In this document: positions 60,797 through 64,000 of the stretch, one piece after another | How the letters are laid out: every line of letters begins with the position of its first letter | Numbering within the stretch: the first letter of the stretch is position 1 | NCBI RefSeq assembly: GCF_000613125.1 | Contig: NZ_HG964497.1 | Coordinates: 2,992,971-3,056,970, forward strand | Length of the DNA stretch: 64,000 bases | Source of the DNA: Bacillus sp. EB01 | GTDB lineage: Bacteria > Bacillota > Bacilli > Bacillales > Cytobacillaceae | Reading direction: 5' to 3' | Notes under the pieces: model-generated | What the model was told of the DNA's origin: nothing | Database searches by the model: none | What the model saw: only the letters and a program-made list of their open reading frames with translations | Program-made: the position numbers and the translations under genes

Positions 60797-62161
60797 TTAA
60801 TGTCTGGCAAACGCCCTTTCAGACAGTTCATATAGTTTCAAGCCCATGTTAATAATGAAATCCTTCAGTTCAATTCTGCTCGCCCATTCTTTTGGAACAC
60901 CTTGCATTCCGTAACACGCACCAAGGATATTGCCACATATAGAGCCGGTAGAATCACTATCTCCATCGTGATTAACAGCCATGATTAAAGCTTTCCTAAA
61001 ATCGGTTTCTTTTAAAGCGCAGTATAAGGCAATCGCCAATGCCTCCTCAGCAATCCAGCCTTCACCAAGCTTTGAAATTGCTTTTTCTACGGTTAGATGG
61101 CTAGTTGATAATTCTACTGCCTTCTCGATTGCCGCAAGGGTTTCCTGATGGTTAGGATTTCCCTTTAATATATGCATGGCAGTTTCAGCGCTGTTGATGA
61201 TACTCTTCCCATTTATAAGCTCTGCAATAATCGCCGAAAGGGCTCCCGCTGAAAGGTATCCTGTTGGATGGCCATGTGTGATTGCCGCAAACTCAGCCCC
61301 TACCCTGAATGCATGATCCGGTTCTCGATGGAGAAACAAACCGACTGGAGCAACTCGCATCACTCCTCCACAACCTTTACTGTTATTGATCGGCTGTTCA
61401 ATTTGCCCCATTTTGCCACTTTCAAGTGCTGACAGGCAGGTATTTCCTGGCGCTCTCTGAAAAAACAATTCTTTATAAGTTAAAATACTCTCACTTTCTT
61501 CATGAGGCTGCCTTTCAAGCAACCACTCAGCCCCGTCATTAGGCAGCTTTCTTGTCTGCGTATAATACCATCGAAGATACGATTGGTAAGTGCCGCTACC
61601 TGCATAGGAACCGATACCTCTTTCGCTCATTCGCTTATAAGACCATAAGATCCCGTCCGCAGTAAATAAAGTCATCTGCGTGTCATCGGATATGATCGCC
61701 CTGCCTGTTCGTTTATCAATATCCAAATCAGTTATGCCCTGTACTCCAAACCTGGATTTGATTTCATTAAGCGTCATAAACTCAACCGAATAGCCAAGCC
61801 CATCTCCAACAGCACCACCAAGCAATGAAGCTATAAAGAAATCTTTTTTAGTCTTCATTGCCTGTTCCAAAATATCTTTATTTTTGTTGAAGAAGCCGAA
61901 TGATTTACCACCAACTGCCACTCCCCCTTTATCCAGCAATCGGTATCGTCCAGGAGCCACACGCTCGATTACTTGATATTCCTCCCTTACATTAGAGGAA
62001 TTATTACCACCATTCTGTCTCGGAACCATATCAGCAAGAGCAGTTCCCGCGGTTTTCCAAGAGTTCGGGTATTTATTTCCTATCCAATTATCAACTTCTC
62101 TTATGGTTGCCTCTCCACCTATTGCAGTCAACGCTTCAATAATAGCTTCGTAGTGGTTCAT
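60797..62161 (-). CDS. Winged-helix ADP-ribosylglycohydrolase
   Basis: 454 residues from ATG 62161 (GGGAGG 5 nt upstream). N-terminal winged-helix, HARE-like domain (about 1-80: EALTAIGGEATIREVDNWIG, VAPGRYRLL). The DraG-type domain (about 105-450) has LLGGAVGDGLGYSVEF, ISDDTQMTLFTADG (metal SDDT), NNSKGCGGVMRVAPVG and NHDGDSDSTGSICGNILGA (metal D-D-S-T). It removes ADP-ribose from protein or nucleic acid; the target is unknown. No ADP-ribosyltransferase gene is in the window. The zinc-ribbon gene lies just upstream. Confidence 0.92.
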   Translation of the reverse strand: MNHYEAIIEALTAIGGEATIREVDNWIGNKYPNSWKTAGTALADMVPRQNGGNNSSNVREEYQVIERVAPGRYRLLDKGGVAVGGKSFGFFNKNKDILEQAMKTKKDFFIASLLGGAVGDGLGYSVEFMTLNEIKSRFGVQGITDLDIDKRTGRAIISDDTQMTLFTADGILWSYKRMSERGIGSYAGSGTYQSYLRWYYTQTRKLPNDGAEWLLERQPHEESESILTYKELFFQRAPGNTCLSALESGKMGQIEQPINNSKGCGGVMRVAPVGLFLHREPDHAFRVGAEFAAITHGHPTGYLSAGALSAIIAELINGKSIINSAETAMHILKGNPNHQETLAAIEKAVELSTSHLTVEKAISKLGEGWIAEEALAIALYCALKETDFRKALIMAVNHDGDSDSTGSICGNILGACYGMQGVPKEWASRIELKDFIINMGLKLYELSERAFARH

Positions 62162-62180
62162 TTGTCCCTCCCATGGTGCT

Positions 62181-62452
62181 TTATTCTCCGAAATAACTAC
62201 TAAATGAAACCCCATCTATAATTATTAATTCATCACCACAGGACCTGCATTCACTGGTTCCCTTCGGTATAGGTGCATTACAAGGAGGACATAGATTACT
62301 AGAAAGCGTGGTGTCGGTACCTTTTTTTTGTAAATACTATGATATGAAAATTGACCTATCTTGAATTTGTCACTGCCACATTCTGAACAAAACCTTGCTG
62401 AATTGCTATGTACGCTGTTACACTCTACACATTTCTTTCCCATAACATTCAT
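62181..62452 (-). pseudogene. Double zinc-ribbon protein, frameshifted in a homopolymer
   Basis: From ATG 62452 (AGGAGG 9 nt upstream) the frame gives a first zinc ribbon (CVECNSVHSNSARFCSECGS). After a run of eight A (minus strand, 62329-62322) it continues as unrelated sequence to 62225. One extra A would restore GTDTTLSSNLCPPCNAPIPK and GTSECRSCGDELIII, a second ribbon, ending at 62181, 19 bp before the ADP-ribosylglycohydrolase start and overlapping its ribosome binding site. Confidence 0.75.
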
Positions 62453-62607
62453 GCATATCTTCCTCCTATGGTAATCCTCCGATATTCTTTACTAATCTTA
62501 TTCTCCAGTAATTTAACATCTCCTTCCAAATGTTATGAAGAATATAGTAGAATCGAATTACATAAAAACAATTCTTCTAGAGTATAAAAATACAGGGAGG
62601 AATTCAA

Positions 62608-62877
62608 ATGTTAAAAAGCACAAAATATTGTAATCTACTTGCTCAAGGCAGATCCCAAGAGGGAGAACATATTGCTACGGTTGAGAAAATTTACATCAAA
62701 GACATAAAACGGAATGAAATTAGATTTGCCTGGTATAAAGTAAAGGATGGTGTGGAGAAGTTTCAGCTGCGTCCGCTAGATTTAACGGAAGAGGAACTTT
62801 TAATCGTTCTTAAGGATGGAATTTCAAAAGGAGTTTTCTCGGATGAGTTCAGGGAAAATCTAAAAAAAGTATTATAG
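62608..62877 (+). CDS. Hypothetical small protein
   Basis: 89 residues from ATG 62608 with GGGAGG 8 nt upstream. A mixed fold is likely: beta-like first half (ATVEKIYIKDIKRNEIRFAW), helical acidic second half (LTEEELLIVLKDGISKGVFS). No family recognised. Divergent from the zinc-ribbon/ADP-ribosylglycohydrolase pair. Confidence 0.65.
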   Translation: MLKSTKYCNLLAQGRSQEGEHIATVEKIYIKDIKRNEIRFAWYKVKDGVEKFQLRPLDLTEEELLIVLKDGISKGVFSDEFRENLKKVL

Positions 62878-62898
62878 GTTAGATAAAAAGAAAGCCCC

Positions 62899-63039
62899 TC
62901 ATTCTAAAGAGGGAGTGTCAAAGAGACCTCCGCTCATCCAGCACTGTTCCGCGATACAGGCAGCCAGGCAGCGCCTTTAACCAAATCGTGATTTGCCTCT
63001 CCTTTCCACAATGTTCCGTATACAAAAACGTCCACCATA
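62899..63039 (-). pseudogene. Gamma-glutamylcyclotransferase (AIG2-like) remnant
   Basis: ATG 63039 follows AAAGGAGTG. The frame reads MVDVFVYGTLWKGEANHDLV, the family start (VFVYGTL..G..NH), then shifts; another frame continues CIAEQCWMSGGLFDT, again family-like, and ends at 62899. About 45 of the usual 110-150 codons remain. Confidence 0.7.
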
Positions 63040-63078
63040 CTTACTCACTCCTTTTGTTTTGATAAAGTGAGTATAAAT

Positions 63079-63107
63079 AAAAAAGGTTGGGGAGCCCCCA
63101 ACCTTTC
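63079..63107 (-). terminator. Rho-independent terminator
   Basis: AAAGGTTGGGG/CCCCAACCTTT and TTTTTT on the minus strand, directly after the regulator remnant. Confidence 0.88.
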
Positions 63108-63108
63108 T

Positions 63109-63498
63109 TCAGTCAAATTTGTCTATAACATTCAAAGGAACAGGACATTCCCATTTGTAGCCAACGCCACACTTATTTACATTGATGTCTTCATAATACT
63201 GCCGGCATACAGGTTTTTATCTTTCTTCTGATTTTTGAAATATATGCTTTAATTGTTACTGGGCCAGGCACCTGGTTTTCTCCCATATATCCTGCAATGT
63301 TTCCATACTGACATATTGGTTTTTCCGTTCTCCTAGATATTCCAGGATTTCCGCCTCTCTTTTTTCTGCCCTTTTGGTGTTTGTAACGCCAGTGAACTCG
63401 TACCAAGGTGAGTACACTTGCATATCCAGGATTGCTCTTTCATCCACTTCGCCTTTTAATTCAACAACTTCTTCATTTTGCTGAACAAACTGAAGCAA
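63109..63498 (-). pseudogene. Winged-helix regulator remnant with two frameshifts
   Basis: Three frames join in order: EAEILEYLGERKNQYVSMET with LQDIWEKT, then PGPVTIKAYISKIRRKIK, then YYEDINVNKCGVGYKWECPV to a stop at 63109. The pieces make an OmpR/SARP-like C-terminal winged helix (..GxVSxExLxxxIW..VxVxISxLRKKL..VxGxGYxxE). The N-terminal part is lost at the junction with ridA. Confidence 0.65.
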
Positions 63499-63916
63499 TC
63501 AATTGAATCTCTATCGGTGCATTACCCGGCAATGATGCAACACCTATCGCAGCTCGGCTCCCTATACCTGCATGGCCCAATTCTTCAAAAAGGTATTCAG
63601 AAGCAAAGTCTGCCAGACTGGAGTGCGCTTGGAATGTGTCTTCTGCATTAATGTAGACAGTGAGCGCAAGGATCTGCTCCAGCCGTTCTTGTTCATTAAT
63701 CATGTTCTTAGCTGCAGTAAGTGCATTGGCCGCTGCTTGCCTGACTGCTGCATTATAGGTGCCAACCGGGAGCCCTGCGCTGACTTTTCCCTCTTGAATC
63801 AGTACGCCATTATTCCTCGGAGTCATCCCAGCGGTATAGATAAGGTTTTCATATCGTGATGCCGGGACATATTTTCCCTGTGGAATAGGATTAGCTTCTC
63901 CCCTTAGCCCACTCAT
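63473..63916 (-). CDS. RidA/YjgF family enamine deaminase-like protein
   Basis: 147 residues. VPASRYENLIYTAGMTPRNN, QAAANALTAAKNMI and GIGSRAAIGVASLPGNAPIE fit RidA proteins, with the conserved Arg in GSRAAIG and Glu in IEIQLIA. They clear reactive enamine/imine products of PLP enzymes, which fits the upstream aminotransferase fragment; the two overlap by 4 bp (ATGA). The last residues (VCSAK) may be altered where the regulator remnant was joined. Confidence 0.88.
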   Translation of the reverse strand: MSGLRGEANPIPQGKYVPASRYENLIYTAGMTPRNNGVLIQEGKVSAGLPVGTYNAAVRQAAANALTAAKNMINEQERLEQILALTVYINAEDTFQAHSSLADFASEYLFEELGHAGIGSRAAIGVASLPGNAPIEIQLIASVCSAK

Positions 63917-64000
63917 TTACGATACTGCTCCACTACCTTAATGACACGCTCAATGGCAGAAACTGCCGCTTGATGATCTTGTGAAAAGTTGATGCGGAAG
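63913..64000 (-). CDS. C-terminal end of a PLP-dependent aminotransferase
   Basis: The visible 28 codons read FRINFSQDHQAAVSAIERVI then KVVEQYRK and stop. The (L/V)RINFS..H...V...IE pattern is typical of the end of class V aminotransferase/cysteine desulfurase-like enzymes. The rest is beyond the window. It is translationally coupled to ridA. Confidence 0.5.
   Translation of the reverse strand, partial: FRINFSQDHQAAVSAIERVIKVVEQYRK

Overview
The window looks like chromosome from a low-GC, spore-forming Bacillaceae bacterium (Bacillus/Mesobacillus/Cytobacillus type). The reasons are strong AGGAGG ribosome binding sites, many TTG starts, short U-tailed terminators, a YbdM-type kinase, a LysM-3D autolysin with a WalR-type box, a PadR/HAAS/DUF4097 operon and a nasDEF-type nitrite reductase cluster. 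I saw no rRNA, tRNA, prophage or CRISPR array. The species assignment is inference.

Layout. 1-8.0 kb: a Ser/Arg/Gly-rich peptide beside a protein kinase, a GT2 glycosyltransferase, TraX, an SH3-VanX lipoprotein, then VOC and GNAT enzymes. 8.0-9.7 kb: an IS1341-type TnpB element abutting two gene remnants. 10-12.9 kb: DUF4097/HAAS/PadR, and an ArsR-SRPBCC pair with foreign-looking composition. 13-18.7 kb: assimilatory nitrite reductase with siroheme synthesis (nirB, nirD, nasF, sirB, sirC). nirB is split by a frameshift, and its 5' end plus leader is duplicated upstream in decayed form. 19.4-20.9 kb: a PAS-PAS histidine kinase.

21.1-35.2 kb, all on the minus strand: a carbohydrate locus that reads as an N-acetylgalactosamine pathway. 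It has an ABC importer, a cytoplasmic GH123-type beta-N-acetylgalactosaminidase, a GntR/UTRA regulator, a class II aldolase, a tagatose-6-P-type PfkB kinase, a SIS-domain isomerase/deaminase, a ROK sugar kinase, a Gfo/Idh/MocA protein, a secreted 5'-nucleotidase and NagA. Two copies of TTGATGGGTCAA and a cre-like site sit at the start of its transcription units. The proposed flow is import, hydrolysis, 6-phosphorylation, deacetylation, deamination/isomerisation, 1-phosphorylation and aldol cleavage.

35.3-50.4 kb: LysM-3D protein, VWA lipoprotein, a 1235-residue ankyrin-HelD-coiled-coil-helical fusion (the most unusual protein here), a PAS-GGDEF-EAL-PilZ protein, a Gate-domain transporter with an amidohydrolase, and a divergent Lrp/isochorismatase pair. 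50.5-57 kb: AT-rich, with small exported proteins, an exported amidase, a CGNR regulator divergent from DinB, dispersed hairpin repeats and a fossil 3D-domain gene. 57-64 kb: a DRE-TIM aldolase-like protein, a four-gene overlapping operon (thioesterase, small membrane protein, ASCH, membrane protein), a winged-helix ADP-ribosylglycohydrolase with a frameshifted zinc-ribbon partner, two more broken genes, RidA and the end of a PLP aminotransferase.

A recurring theme is decay and repetition: at least eight broken genes or remnants, and several families of intergenic repeats, including three clusters with a period of about 51 bp and internal dyads and two with a period of about 21 bp.
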